Part shown: in pieces, positions 24,873-33,574 of the stretch
Numbering within the stretch: the stretch's first letter is position 1
Layout: each line of letters opens with the position of its first letter
Origin: Marinilongibacter aquaticus
GTDB taxonomy: Bacteria > Bacteroidota > Bacteroidia > Cytophagales > Spirosomataceae
Direction of reading: 5' to 3'
DNA length: 64,000 nucleotides
Assembly: GCF_020149935.1 (NCBI RefSeq)
Contig: NZ_CP083757.1
Coordinates: 4,571,933-4,635,932 of the forward strand
Position numbers and translations under genes: made by a program
The notes under the pieces: generated by a model
Told to the model about the DNA's origin: nothing
What the model saw: only the letters and a program-made list of their open reading frames with translations
Database searches by the model: none

Positions 24873-26147
24873 TCAAAGGCCGGTAGAAACTGTTTTTTCA
24901 CCACGCTGCCTGATCAGCTTATCGCGAACATCCATTTTGCGGTACAAGCCAATGGGGTTCAGGGCTCCGTCTGCTCTTAAGCGGGCTTCGGCCACCAGTG
25001 CCCTCAAATCTGTGCGAAAAGCATGCTGTAAAATATTTTGTGCCGTTACCACATCGTTGTCTTCCCGAGCTTCTTCCAAAGCTTCGCGGTCTACGAGCAA
25101 GGCTTGTGCGTAAGCCAACTGAATGGCTTCTACGGATTGCATCAGATCTTCGAGAGGGTCCTTCACATTGTGCGAGGCGTCGATCATCCAACTCAAATCC
25201 TTGTGATGCGACATGCCCTTTTCGTCCATTCCAGCTACCAGTTCATTGAAAATCAAGAACAGTTGATAAGGTTTGATACTGCCTGCGGTCAAATCATCGT
25301 CGCCATATTTTGAATCATTGAAATGGAAGCCGCCCAGTTTTTCTTCCATCAATAAAAGACTGACGATTTGCTCGATATTGGCATTGGGCAGGTGATGTCC
25401 CAAATCGACCAAGGTATAAGCTTTAGGCCCCAATTTATTGGCAAAAAGAAGCGATTGTCCCCAATCACCAACGGTCATAGAGTAGAAGTTGGGTTCGAAG
25501 GCTTTGTATTCGACGTAAATTTTCCAATCGTCGGGAAGGGCCTTGTAGATTTCTTCCAAGCTTTGCAATGTGTTTTCGAAAGCCTTTCTGAAATTCAGTT
25601 GACCAGGGAAACATGAGCCGTCGGAAAGCCAAACCGTAAGCGATTTGGAGCCCAGGGCTTCGCCGTGCCGAATGACATCGATATTGTGGTCAATGGCTTG
25701 TTGACGTACCGCTGGATCGACATGCTGCAAAGAGCCAAATTTATACGAAAGTGTTTGGTCTGCCTGATCTTGAAACGTATTCGAGTTCACGGCATCGAAT
25801 GATAAATGCAGCGAATTGGCCAAGGCCTGAATCCCTTTGGCGTCTTCGGGGATATCCCATGGAATATGTAAGGAAATGGCTCCGGAAGATTGGTTCAGTG
25901 CGTGAATCAATCCTATGTCTTCTATTTTTTCTTCCAAAGAACGCGGTTCGCCACCGCCTGAAAAACGGCCGAAACGCGTGCCTCCTGTGCCCAAAGCCCA
26001 AGACGGAATGGCAATTTGAAAGGCCATTAATTTTTCAATAATGCTTTCGGGATTTTCTATTTCTGTACAGGTATAATCAAGTTTGGCCTTGTGTTTTTCG
26101 AGCAAACTGGCATTTTGTTCTTGAATATCTTCTTTTTCTATCTTCAT
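24873..26147 (-). CDS. rhaI: L-rhamnose isomerase, RhaI type
   Basis: A 424-residue TIM-barrel sugar isomerase. The frame is open 103 codons further upstream, but that part is a shadow of the neighbouring gene; the ATG at 26147 (MKIEKEDIQEQ) gives the usual length of about 420-430. Barrel and metal-site motifs include SWALGTGGTRFGRF (near 52-65), VEYKAFEPNFYSMTVGDWG, LVDLGHHLPNANIEQIV and KLGGFHFNDSKYGDDDL, matching the Pseudomonas-type L-rhamnose isomerases rather than E. coli RhaA. It converts L-rhamnose to L-rhamnulose, feeding the kinase downstream. A GC-rich hairpin lies between it and the aldolase gene. Confidence 0.9.
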   Translation of the reverse strand: MKIEKEDIQEQNASLLEKHKAKLDYTCTEIENPESIIEKLMAFQIAIPSWALGTGGTRFGRFSGGGEPRSLEEKIEDIGLIHALNQSSGAISLHIPWDIPEDAKGIQALANSLHLSFDAVNSNTFQDQADQTLSYKFGSLQHVDPAVRQQAIDHNIDVIRHGEALGSKSLTVWLSDGSCFPGQLNFRKAFENTLQSLEEIYKALPDDWKIYVEYKAFEPNFYSMTVGDWGQSLLFANKLGPKAYTLVDLGHHLPNANIEQIVSLLLMEEKLGGFHFNDSKYGDDDLTAGSIKPYQLFLIFNELVAGMDEKGMSHHKDLSWMIDASHNVKDPLEDLMQSVEAIQLAYAQALLVDREALEEAREDNDVVTAQNILQHAFRTDLRALVAEARLRADGALNPIGLYRKMDVRDKLIRQRGEKTVSTGL

Positions 26148-26185
26148 GATCGAGAATTCTTTTAGGTAAGGGATGCATTGTTTAG

Positions 26186-26211
26186 GCCGACTGCCCAAGG
26201 GGGCAGTCGGC
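26186..26211 (-). other. Intercistronic GC-rich stem-loop
   Basis: A perfect 11-bp stem GCCGACTGCCC / GGGCAGTCGGC with a four-base loop sits between the rhaD and rhaI coding regions. No T tract follows on either strand, so it is not an ordinary terminator. It may protect or delimit mRNA segments and set different levels of the two enzymes. Confidence 0.6.
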
Positions 26212-26239
26212 TCACATATTTCACAGTGTTTTGAAGCTA

Positions 26240-28366
26240 TTATCTGTAAAAGCCCATAGCTACGCCACCATCGACATTGATGGCATTTCCTGTCGATTTG
26301 TTCAATAATCCACTGACAAATACAAAGCAGGCATTGGCGATATCTTCGGGCAAAATCACTTCGTTCAGCAAAGTACGCTTGGCATAAAATGCGGGTAACT
26401 CTTCTACCGTAATCCCGTAGGATTTGGCTCGTCCTTCGGCCCAGCCGCCAGCCCAAATGTTGGAATTGGCAATTACGGCATCGGGGTTGACTGTGTTTAC
26501 ACGAATTTTGTCGTTGCCCAGCTCAGCCGCCATTAGACGTGTTAAATGAGCCTGTGCGGCTTTAGCCGAACCGTAACCCGGATTGTTAGGTCCTGCGACA
26601 ACCGCATTTTTCGAGACAACATTGACGATATCTCCGCCAATATCTTGCTTACGCATTAAGGCTATGCCGTATTTCGAAACTAAAAATTGCCCTTTCACAA
26701 GAATGTCGTATAAACGGTCCCACTCTTCTACACTGTGATCGGCAATGGAGCGACTGATACTTATTCCTGCATTGTTAACCACAATATCGACCCCGCCGAA
26801 GGCCAAAGCCGCTTGTTTCATGGCTTCTTTGATACTCTCTTCGTCGGTTACATTGAGTACCACTGAGCTTAGGGCATCCTTGCCATAGCTGGCCACAAAT
26901 TCGTCGTAAGCCGTTTGCAGGCGTTCGGCATTGATGTCGTTCAAGATCACGCAAGCCCCTTCTTCAATGAATTTTTTCGCTGTAGCTTTGCCAATTCCTC
27001 CGGCAGAGCCTGTAATCAAGGCAATTTTGCCCGCCAAGGATTTCGGCTTCGGCATTCGCTGCAATTTGGCTTCTTCCAAAAGCCAATACTCGATATTGAA
27101 AGCTTCTTGTCGGGGAAGGGCTGTATACTCAGATACCGCTTCCGAGCCTTTCATTACATTGATGGCATTGGTGTAGTATTCAGAGGCCAAGCGAGCCGTT
27201 GTTTTGTTTTTGGCAAAAGTGAACATCCCTACACCCGGATACAGAATAACCACAGGGTTTGGATCACGCATGGCAGGAGAATTTGGGTGTTTGCATTGAG
27301 CGTAATACTCGGTGTACATTTCCCTATAGCTTTGGAAAGCAGGCTCCAATTTAGCTTTTATCTTGGCCACTTCTTCCAGATTCTCATTCGGAGCGAGCTC
27401 CAACACAAGAGGCGAAATCTTTGTTCGCAAGAAGTGATCTGGACAAGAAGTACCCATGGGAGCGAGCTTGTCGAGGTCGTTGGAATTGATGAATTCCATT
27501 ACCGCATCCGAATCGGAGAAATGCCCGACCATGTGTTGTGCTGAAGAACAAAAGCCCCGCAAAATAGGAGCAATCTCGGCGGCCTGATTTCTGCGTTCGT
27601 TTTCGGGTAAGCTGTCTATTTTTTGTCCACCGAATACGTTGTCGTAATGTGAACTCAAATATTCGGCACAGGTTTCCACCACTTCGAGCGTATTGATGTA
27701 GCTTTCGTATGCGGTGTCTCCCCATGTGAATAGACCGTGCGAGCCAAGCATGATGCCCCGCAGGCTAATCCCTTTTTCTGCGGCTTGGTTCAGGCAATCG
27801 CGTAATTGCAAGCCAAGGTCGAAACCCGGTCTTTGCCAAGGTACCCAACCCACTTCACCGTTGAAGAGCTCTTCCGTGATTTTCTGGCCATCTTTAGCCG
27901 CGGCAATGGCGATGGCTGCATCGGGATGCAAGTGATCGATGTGCTTGAAAGGCAGAAAGCCATGCAAAGGGGTGTCGATCGATGGTGCTTTGGAGTTCAG
28001 GTCGAAAATACAATGATTGAACAAACCGACCATTTCATCTTCGTGATCGATACCACGGTAAACCTGCTCCAAGTTTCGCAGCTTATCGAGGTAAAGAGCA
28101 GCACTGCCCGCTTTGGTCAAAGTGCCGATGTCGCCACCCGATCCTTTGATCCACATCACATCTGTGTCTTCGCCCGTTAAAGGGTCTTTGTCGGTGATTT
28201 TCACCGATGTGTTTCCTCCGCCGTAATTGGTCAGTCGGAGGTCGGCTCCAAGCATGTTTGAGCGGTAGAGGTAAAGAGCCACTTCATCGCCTTCCAGCGA
28301 TTTCGCCTTTTCCTCGTCCCACAGATAGTTTACGTGCTTGAAATCTTGGATTCTTTTTTTAGACAT
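26240..28366 (-). CDS. rhaD: Bifunctional rhamnulose-1-phosphate aldolase / lactaldehyde dehydrogenase
   Basis: A 708-residue fusion. The N-terminal half (about 1-430) is a class II aldolase-like domain: NYGGGNTSVK, WIKGSGGD, the metal histidines in DTPLHGFLPFKHIDHLHPDA, and MLGSHGLFTWGD. The C-terminal part (about 440-708) is a short-chain dehydrogenase with cofactor loop ITGSAGGIGKA, NNAGISIS and YGSAKAA (catalytic Tyr/Lys). This is the RhaD/RhaE fusion: it splits L-rhamnulose-1-phosphate into dihydroxyacetone phosphate and L-lactaldehyde and oxidises the latter to lactate. It is the first gene of the rhamnose catabolic operon. Confidence 0.92.
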   Translation of the reverse strand: MSKKRIQDFKHVNYLWDEEKAKSLEGDEVALYLYRSNMLGADLRLTNYGGGNTSVKITDKDPLTGEDTDVMWIKGSGGDIGTLTKAGSAALYLDKLRNLEQVYRGIDHEDEMVGLFNHCIFDLNSKAPSIDTPLHGFLPFKHIDHLHPDAAIAIAAAKDGQKITEELFNGEVGWVPWQRPGFDLGLQLRDCLNQAAEKGISLRGIMLGSHGLFTWGDTAYESYINTLEVVETCAEYLSSHYDNVFGGQKIDSLPENERRNQAAEIAPILRGFCSSAQHMVGHFSDSDAVMEFINSNDLDKLAPMGTSCPDHFLRTKISPLVLELAPNENLEEVAKIKAKLEPAFQSYREMYTEYYAQCKHPNSPAMRDPNPVVILYPGVGMFTFAKNKTTARLASEYYTNAINVMKGSEAVSEYTALPRQEAFNIEYWLLEEAKLQRMPKPKSLAGKIALITGSAGGIGKATAKKFIEEGACVILNDINAERLQTAYDEFVASYGKDALSSVVLNVTDEESIKEAMKQAALAFGGVDIVVNNAGISISRSIADHSVEEWDRLYDILVKGQFLVSKYGIALMRKQDIGGDIVNVVSKNAVVAGPNNPGYGSAKAAQAHLTRLMAAELGNDKIRVNTVNPDAVIANSNIWAGGWAEGRAKSYGITVEELPAFYAKRTLLNEVILPEDIANACFVFVSGLLNKSTGNAINVDGGVAMGFYR

Positions 28367-28401
28367 TTTAGTTAGGAGTTATTGATTGTTTTATGGACGC
28401 T

Positions 28402-28433
28402 TAAAGTTAGGCTTATTAAGGCAATTTCGGAAA
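28402..28433 (-). promoter_or_regulatory. Probable promoter of the rhamnose catabolic operon
   Basis: The minus strand has TAACTTTA (28402-28409; seven of eight matches to TAnnTTTG) and TTTC (28430-28433) after a 20-bp spacer. Transcription would begin near 28395, about 30 nt before the rhaD ATG. Confidence 0.4.
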
Positions 28434-28862
28434 GGCTGAAATAAGTATTTAACCCTAAAAAGGGGCTTTTTTGAACGATTCCAAATGGGCAAAAGAATAA
28501 GGCAGAGAGCTACGAAAAAACACGATTTTGCCCACACTAGCTCAAATTTGCAATTGTATGGAAACGGGTGGAAAAACGCATTCGATATGCAGAATATTAT
28601 TCCGAATAAATAAATTTTTCAAAATATACATAAAGTTATTTCCGAAAATTAAGTTATAAATGTCGTTTCGACACTATTAAATTAGTACCATAAAATTGTC
28701 TTATTTTTGCATTTAATGCAATATAGTATGGGAAAATTTATATTTTAATAAAAAGTACATAACTTGCTTTCAGATTACAGCAATTCAACCCAATACCCTA
28801 AACCTTTTCAATGCTCTAATCTCCTTAGTGTATATTCTATTACCTTAAAAAATTTTACAAAG
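28434..28862. other. Divergent regulatory region between rhaD and SusC operons
   Basis: This AT-rich gap has no ORF of note. It holds a short CCCT/AGGG hairpin followed by CTTTTTT at about 28453-28472, an 11-bp palindrome GAATATTATTC near 28592, and the promoter/palindrome listed separately near 28702. It must carry the control elements for both the catabolic and the uptake operons, and a shared rhamnose-responsive regulator is likely, but no regulator gene is adjacent. Confidence 0.4.
28702..28721 (+). promoter_or_regulatory. SusC operon -7 element overlapping a 15-bp palindrome
   Basis: TATTTTTG (28702-28709) exactly fits the -7 consensus; the -33 region is poor, as in activator-dependent promoters. 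Overlapping it is the palindrome TTGCATT-T-AATGCAA (28707-28721), which would cover the transcription start and is a candidate operator. The predicted leader before the SusC ATG would be about 145 nt. Confidence 0.45.
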
Positions 28863-31800
28863 ATGATCTACCTGAACAAGTTCTGGGATAGACGCGGAGC
28901 AGTACTCTTATCCGTTTTTATCCTTTCTTTTTTGGTCAGCATGAACCTGTACGCCCAAGGTGGCACAGTAAAGGGGCATGTATTCTCGGCCAGCGATTCA
29001 TCTCCTCTGACCGGTGTGACAGTCACTGTCAAAGGAACCACCAAAGGGACAATTAGCGACGAAAATGGAGCTTTTGAGCTTCCGGGAGTTTCGTCGGGTG
29101 CCGTTTTGGTTTTTAGTTCAATCGGATATGTCAGTCAAGAAATCAAACTCAATGGCCAGACCGATTTGCGTGTTTCTTTGGAAGACAACGATCAGGCCCT
29201 TAGCGAAGTGGTGGTCGTGGGTTACGGTACGCAAAAGAAATCGAGTGTGACTGGGGCGGTAACCTCGCTAAAAACGAAAGATATTACTTCTTTACCTGTA
29301 ATCAGCCCATCGCAGGCCATGCAAGGGAAAGTGCCGGGGGTGTCTATTGTCAATAACTCCAGTCCAGGACAAGAGCCAACTGTGCGGGTGCGTGGTTACG
29401 GTTCAATTACCTTAAACCCGAATCCGCTTTATGTGGTGGACGGTATTCCGACCACGGGCATGAACAATTTCGATCCCAAAGATATCGAGTCTATGGAGGT
29501 ATTGAAAGATGCTTCGGCTACTGCAATTTACGGTTCCAGAGCGGCCAATGGGGTGATTATCATTACGACAAAGAAAGGATCGAAGAATGGCAAATTGAAT
29601 GTCAGTGCGAGTTCGTATTACGGCACGCAATCGGTATGGAGAAAACTTGATTTGTTGAACCGCGATCAATACATTCAATACGGTACGGCCTTGCTTACAA
29701 ATGCAGGGGGGACCGCTCCGCCACGGTTCTCGGCAATGGACAGCCCTGTGTACGATGGAGCGAGCACCACTTTTGCTCAAACGGATACCGATTGGCAAGA
29801 TGTGATGTTTAGAAATGCAGCGATCAGCAACAATCAAGTGTCTTTAAACGGGGGCAACAATGTATCGAAATTCTATGCTTCTGTGGGTTATTTCAAACAG
29901 GATGGCATTACGCCCTATACAGGATATGACCGGAAATCTTTTCGCGTGAATTCGGAACACGAAGCCACTAAATTTTTGACATTGGGACAAACTTTGGTGA
30001 TGTCATCCGGCTTTACTCAGCAAGAGGCTGGAGCAGGCTCGGGTTCTCGCTCGCTCCTCATGAACATTCTGAGGATGACGCCTTATTTTCCGGTACACGA
30101 CCCGACTTTATTGGGTGGCTTCAGCAGTACCTCAAACGGTTTGGACGGTACCGATCCCGACAACCCGATGCGAATCGTGACTTTGGATCAGCAAGATACC
30201 TATACGAAAGACCTGAAATTAATGGGTACTTTGTATGCTCGCGTGAAACTGACGGATTGGCTTAGTTATCAGTTTACCTTTGGCGGCGATTATTCCAACA
30301 GGAACTATAGCCAATTCTTGCCGATTTATGTAGCCAATGTGTCCAGGCCCAATGCGACAATCAACAAGCAGAACACGCAATATTTCTCTAAAGTGTATAC
30401 CAATATGCTGAGTGCCAAGAAATCTTTTGGCAAGCACGATATCGATTTTACTGGGGTTATCGAAAAGCAGTCGACGAGTGTGAATACGCTGAATGCACAA
30501 GGGAATCGTCCAGATAATAATGTGAAAGAATTGGCCGGAGTATCCTCGCCGACCACCAGCAGCTCGCTTTCGCAAAACAACATCATCTCGTATGTGGGTC
30601 GTTTGAACTATGAATACGATGAAAAATACCTCATCGGCTTGTCTGTTCGTCGCGACGGTTCATCAAAATTTGCACCGGGCAACAAATGGGGTACTTTCCC
30701 TTCGGCCAGTGTAGGTTGGCGAATCAGCGAAGAAAACTTCATGAAATCGATCACGGCGATCAACGAATTGAAAATCAGGGGAAGCTGGGGAAAAGTGGGC
30801 TTCAATTCACTCGGCGATTATGTGTGGCAACCCTTGATTCAGGCCAACAATACGATTTATCCGTTTGGCAACAACACCACCAATTTGGGTTCGTATTTCA
30901 ATCAATTGGGAAATACCGATTTGAGCTGGGAGGTGACGGACATGAAAAACATTGGTTTGGACATGTCTTTGTTCAACAACAAGATTTTCTTCTCTTTGGA
31001 TTTGTATAAACGCAACACCGATGGCTTGATTTTAAGCGTGCCTGTGGCCAATTCATTGGGTTTTGCCAACAGTCCTTTGGCCAATGTGGGCAGCATGATG
31101 AACAAGGGTTTGGAGTTCCAAGGTGGATATAATCATTCTGGAAAAGATTTCAATTGGACATTGAGTGCCACTTTTGATATGACACGCAACGAAGTACTGA
31201 GTTTGGAATCGCCCAATGGAGTAATCAATGCCGGTTTGAATGCCGATTTCGGTGGATTCAACATTACGCGTACAGAAGCTGGTCATCCTATTCAGTCGTT
31301 CTACGGTTGGAAAACGGACGGTATTTTCCAAAGTCAAGAAGAAATCGAAGCCGCCAATGCACTCGATGGCGACCCAACTACAAAGTACCAACCCAATGCT
31401 GAACCCGGCGATATCCGTTTCAAAGATTTGAACAATGACGGAAAAGTCGACGATCAGGATACCGACTATATCGGCAGCTTTATCCCGAAATTCACATACG
31501 GCCTAAACTGGGGCGGGAATTATAAAAACCTTGATTTCTCGATCTTCTTTCAAGGTGTACAAGGAAACAAAATTTACAACGGCACCAAGGTTATTGGACA
31601 AGGCATGCTGCGGCTTTTCAATTCGACAACCGACGTGCTGAATGCCTGGACACCCACGAATACCGACACCGATGTGCCAAGAGCAGTCAATTCAGACCCC
31701 AACCAAAACACCCGCACCAGCGATCGTTTTGTGGAAGACGGTTCGTACCTCAGGCTGAAAACCGTTACCGTGGGCTATACATTGCCCGAAACTTGGACCC

Positions 31801-32006
31801 AGCACATCACAGGAAATTACCTGAACAAAGTGCGTTTCTACATTTCTTCGAACAATTTGTTGACGTTCACAAAGTACACAGGCTACGATCCGGAAGTGGC
31901 TTCAAAAGACCCTACCTCTTCTACGGGTTTGTTGACCAATGGTGTGGATTACGTGCAGTATCCGCAAACGCGTACAGTTTTAGTTGGTGTTAACCTTAAC
32001 TTTTAA
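28863..32006 (+). CDS. SusC/RagA family TonB-linked outer membrane protein
   Basis: A 1047-residue SusC-type transporter from the ATG at 28863 (MIYLNKFWDRRGAVLL); the frame is open 33 codons further upstream but that start would lose the signal peptide position. After the signal (cleavage near LYAQ) come a carboxypeptidase-regulatory-like domain (GTVKGHVFSASDSSPLTGVT...), the SusC box EVVVVGYGTQKK, the plug with VDGIPTTGMNNFDPKDIESMEVLKDASATAIYG, and a beta-barrel ending in VGVNLNF. It imports glycan fragments across the outer membrane with TonB energy, with the SusD-like lid encoded 6 bp downstream. Position beside rhamnose catabolism suggests rhamno-oligosaccharides. Confidence 0.95.
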   Translation: MIYLNKFWDRRGAVLLSVFILSFLVSMNLYAQGGTVKGHVFSASDSSPLTGVTVTVKGTTKGTISDENGAFELPGVSSGAVLVFSSIGYVSQEIKLNGQTDLRVSLEDNDQALSEVVVVGYGTQKKSSVTGAVTSLKTKDITSLPVISPSQAMQGKVPGVSIVNNSSPGQEPTVRVRGYGSITLNPNPLYVVDGIPTTGMNNFDPKDIESMEVLKDASATAIYGSRAANGVIIITTKKGSKNGKLNVSASSYYGTQSVWRKLDLLNRDQYIQYGTALLTNAGGTAPPRFSAMDSPVYDGASTTFAQTDTDWQDVMFRNAAISNNQVSLNGGNNVSKFYASVGYFKQDGITPYTGYDRKSFRVNSEHEATKFLTLGQTLVMSSGFTQQEAGAGSGSRSLLMNILRMTPYFPVHDPTLLGGFSSTSNGLDGTDPDNPMRIVTLDQQDTYTKDLKLMGTLYARVKLTDWLSYQFTFGGDYSNRNYSQFLPIYVANVSRPNATINKQNTQYFSKVYTNMLSAKKSFGKHDIDFTGVIEKQSTSVNTLNAQGNRPDNNVKELAGVSSPTTSSSLSQNNIISYVGRLNYEYDEKYLIGLSVRRDGSSKFAPGNKWGTFPSASVGWRISEENFMKSITAINELKIRGSWGKVGFNSLGDYVWQPLIQANNTIYPFGNNTTNLGSYFNQLGNTDLSWEVTDMKNIGLDMSLFNNKIFFSLDLYKRNTDGLILSVPVANSLGFANSPLANVGSMMNKGLEFQGGYNHSGKDFNWTLSATFDMTRNEVLSLESPNGVINAGLNADFGGFNITRTEAGHPIQSFYGWKTDGIFQSQEEIEAANALDGDPTTKYQPNAEPGDIRFKDLNNDGKVDDQDTDYIGSFIPKFTYGLNWGGNYKNLDFSIFFQGVQGNKIYNGTKVIGQGMLRLFNSTTDVLNAWTPTNTDTDVPRAVNSDPNQNTRTSDRFVEDGSYLRLKTVTVGYTLPETWTQHITGNYLNKVRFYISSNNLLTFTKYTGYDPEVASKDPTSSTGLLTNGVDYVQYPQTRTVLVGVNLNF

Positions 32007-32012
32007 ATCGAC

Positions 32013-33560
32013 ATGTTTTTCAATAAAAAAATAATAATACTCAGCTGTTTCTTGGGTTTGGCCATTTCGTGTAACGACGATGACCTGAATCTGGTGAATC
32101 CCAACGGCGTGACGATAGACCGCTACTTCAACAATGAAGGGGAGCTTAGAGCAGGTGTAAATGCAGTGTATGCTCAAGTGCAATCTTCGAGTTTGGTGGC
32201 GAGAGAATGGTTTTTTACGCACGATCTCCGCAGCGACGACGTGGCTTCGGGCGGTGGACAATTGGAAGCTCCGCGAAATCAAATCCTCATCGGTGTGCAA
32301 GGCTCGGGCAATGCCTTGGTAAACTCGGTGTTCAGCGGTTGGTATCGTGTAATTCATAGAGCCAATACGGTTTTGGCTTCAAGTGATAGGGCCGAAGGCA
32401 TAGACGAAGACGTGAAAAAGAGTTTGCTCGGAGAAGCCTATTTCTTGAGAGGCTGGGCCTATTTCGAGTTGGCTACACTTTTTGGCGATGCGTCAATTTA
32501 TACCACCTATGCTGAATCGATCGATGCGGCTAAGCCTCGAAGCCCGCAAAGCGATGTGTATGCACAAGCTTTGAGCGATTTGGATATGGCCGAGCAAGGA
32601 CTTGTTGCTGTTCGCGAAGGCGACGATTTGGGCCGGGCCACCAAAGGGGCGGCACAGATGTTGAAAGCCCGTGTTTATGCTCAAATGGGTGATTTTGGAA
32701 ATGTGAAAACAGAATTGACAAAATTGATCGATTCGGGTTTGTATAGCCTTACAGATCGTTATTCCGATAATTTCGAAGAAGAAACCGAATTTAATTCAGA
32801 GTCGATATTCGAGGTGGTTTTCGTGAATCAATCGGGTAGCATGAACTGGGGAGCCGATGGCGATGGCATCAACGCGGCTCAAGAAGTAACCATGCGTTCG
32901 CAAGAGTATTCGGCTGTGGGTTGGAGAAACATCATCCCTTCCGACCGCATCATCAATGAGTTCGAATCGACCGATTATGGCGATGAGAAAGACGATCCAC
33001 GTTTTGCCTATACGTTCTGGAGAACAGGCGATATGTTCAACAACGGCAATGATGAAATGACCGACGCTTATCAGCAAGGGAATGCCAGTACATATCACGG
33101 TGAAACGGAAAAAGTCAGTTGGAAAAAGTATTCTGTAATTTACAAAGAGGGATTGACGGCCTACTACTCGGGCATTAATCAAAGAATTATGCGTTATGCC
33201 GATGCCTTGCTGCTTTTGGCAGATGCAGAAAATGAATTGGGCAACAGTGACAGGGCCATCGAATTGATGAACATGGTTCGCGACAGACCCGATGTAATGA
33301 TGCCGCATTACCCGACGGCCAATTTCCCCTGTTCGACTCAGCAAGAAATTCGCGATGCCGTGCAACACGAACGCTCAGTGGAGTTGAGTGGAGAAGAGAT
33401 CAGGAATCAGGATATTGTGCGTTGGAGAAAAAATGGCCAATTGGATAACGAGCCGATCAAATATTTCGAAACCAATAAACAAGAATTTTTACCCCTACCG
33501 ATCACTGAAATAACCAACAACCCTTCCCTTTCGTTTTCTGATCAAAATCCTGGATATTAA
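32013..33560 (+). CDS. SusD/RagB family glycan-binding lipoprotein
   Basis: A 515-residue SusD-like protein with a lipoprotein signal (LSCFLGLAISCNDDD; Cys near 20). The N-terminal SusD_N region has helical TPR-like features (EAYFLRGWAYFELATLFGDA near 141-160, the family hallmark) and the C-terminal RagB/SusD part includes DALLLLADAENELGN and HERSVELSGEEIRNQDIVRW. The usual end NPGY is present. It sits on the cell surface as the lid of the adjacent SusC channel and selects the substrate. It is cotranscribed with SusC (6-bp gap) and with the FG-GAP protein (14-bp gap). Confidence 0.94.
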   Translation: MFFNKKIIILSCFLGLAISCNDDDLNLVNPNGVTIDRYFNNEGELRAGVNAVYAQVQSSSLVAREWFFTHDLRSDDVASGGGQLEAPRNQILIGVQGSGNALVNSVFSGWYRVIHRANTVLASSDRAEGIDEDVKKSLLGEAYFLRGWAYFELATLFGDASIYTTYAESIDAAKPRSPQSDVYAQALSDLDMAEQGLVAVREGDDLGRATKGAAQMLKARVYAQMGDFGNVKTELTKLIDSGLYSLTDRYSDNFEEETEFNSESIFEVVFVNQSGSMNWGADGDGINAAQEVTMRSQEYSAVGWRNIIPSDRIINEFESTDYGDEKDDPRFAYTFWRTGDMFNNGNDEMTDAYQQGNASTYHGETEKVSWKKYSVIYKEGLTAYYSGINQRIMRYADALLLLADAENELGNSDRAIELMNMVRDRPDVMMPHYPTANFPCSTQQEIRDAVQHERSVELSGEEIRNQDIVRWRKNGQLDNEPIKYFETNKQEFLPLPITEITNNPSLSFSDQNPGY

Positions 33561-33574
33561 CTTCGAATGAACCA

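Noticed and set aside
26148..26456. N-terminal extension of the RhaI reading frame to 26456
   Set aside because: The added 103 residues have unusual composition, overlap the well-supported rhaD coding region on the same strand in another frame, and exceed the family length. The ATG at 26147 was used.
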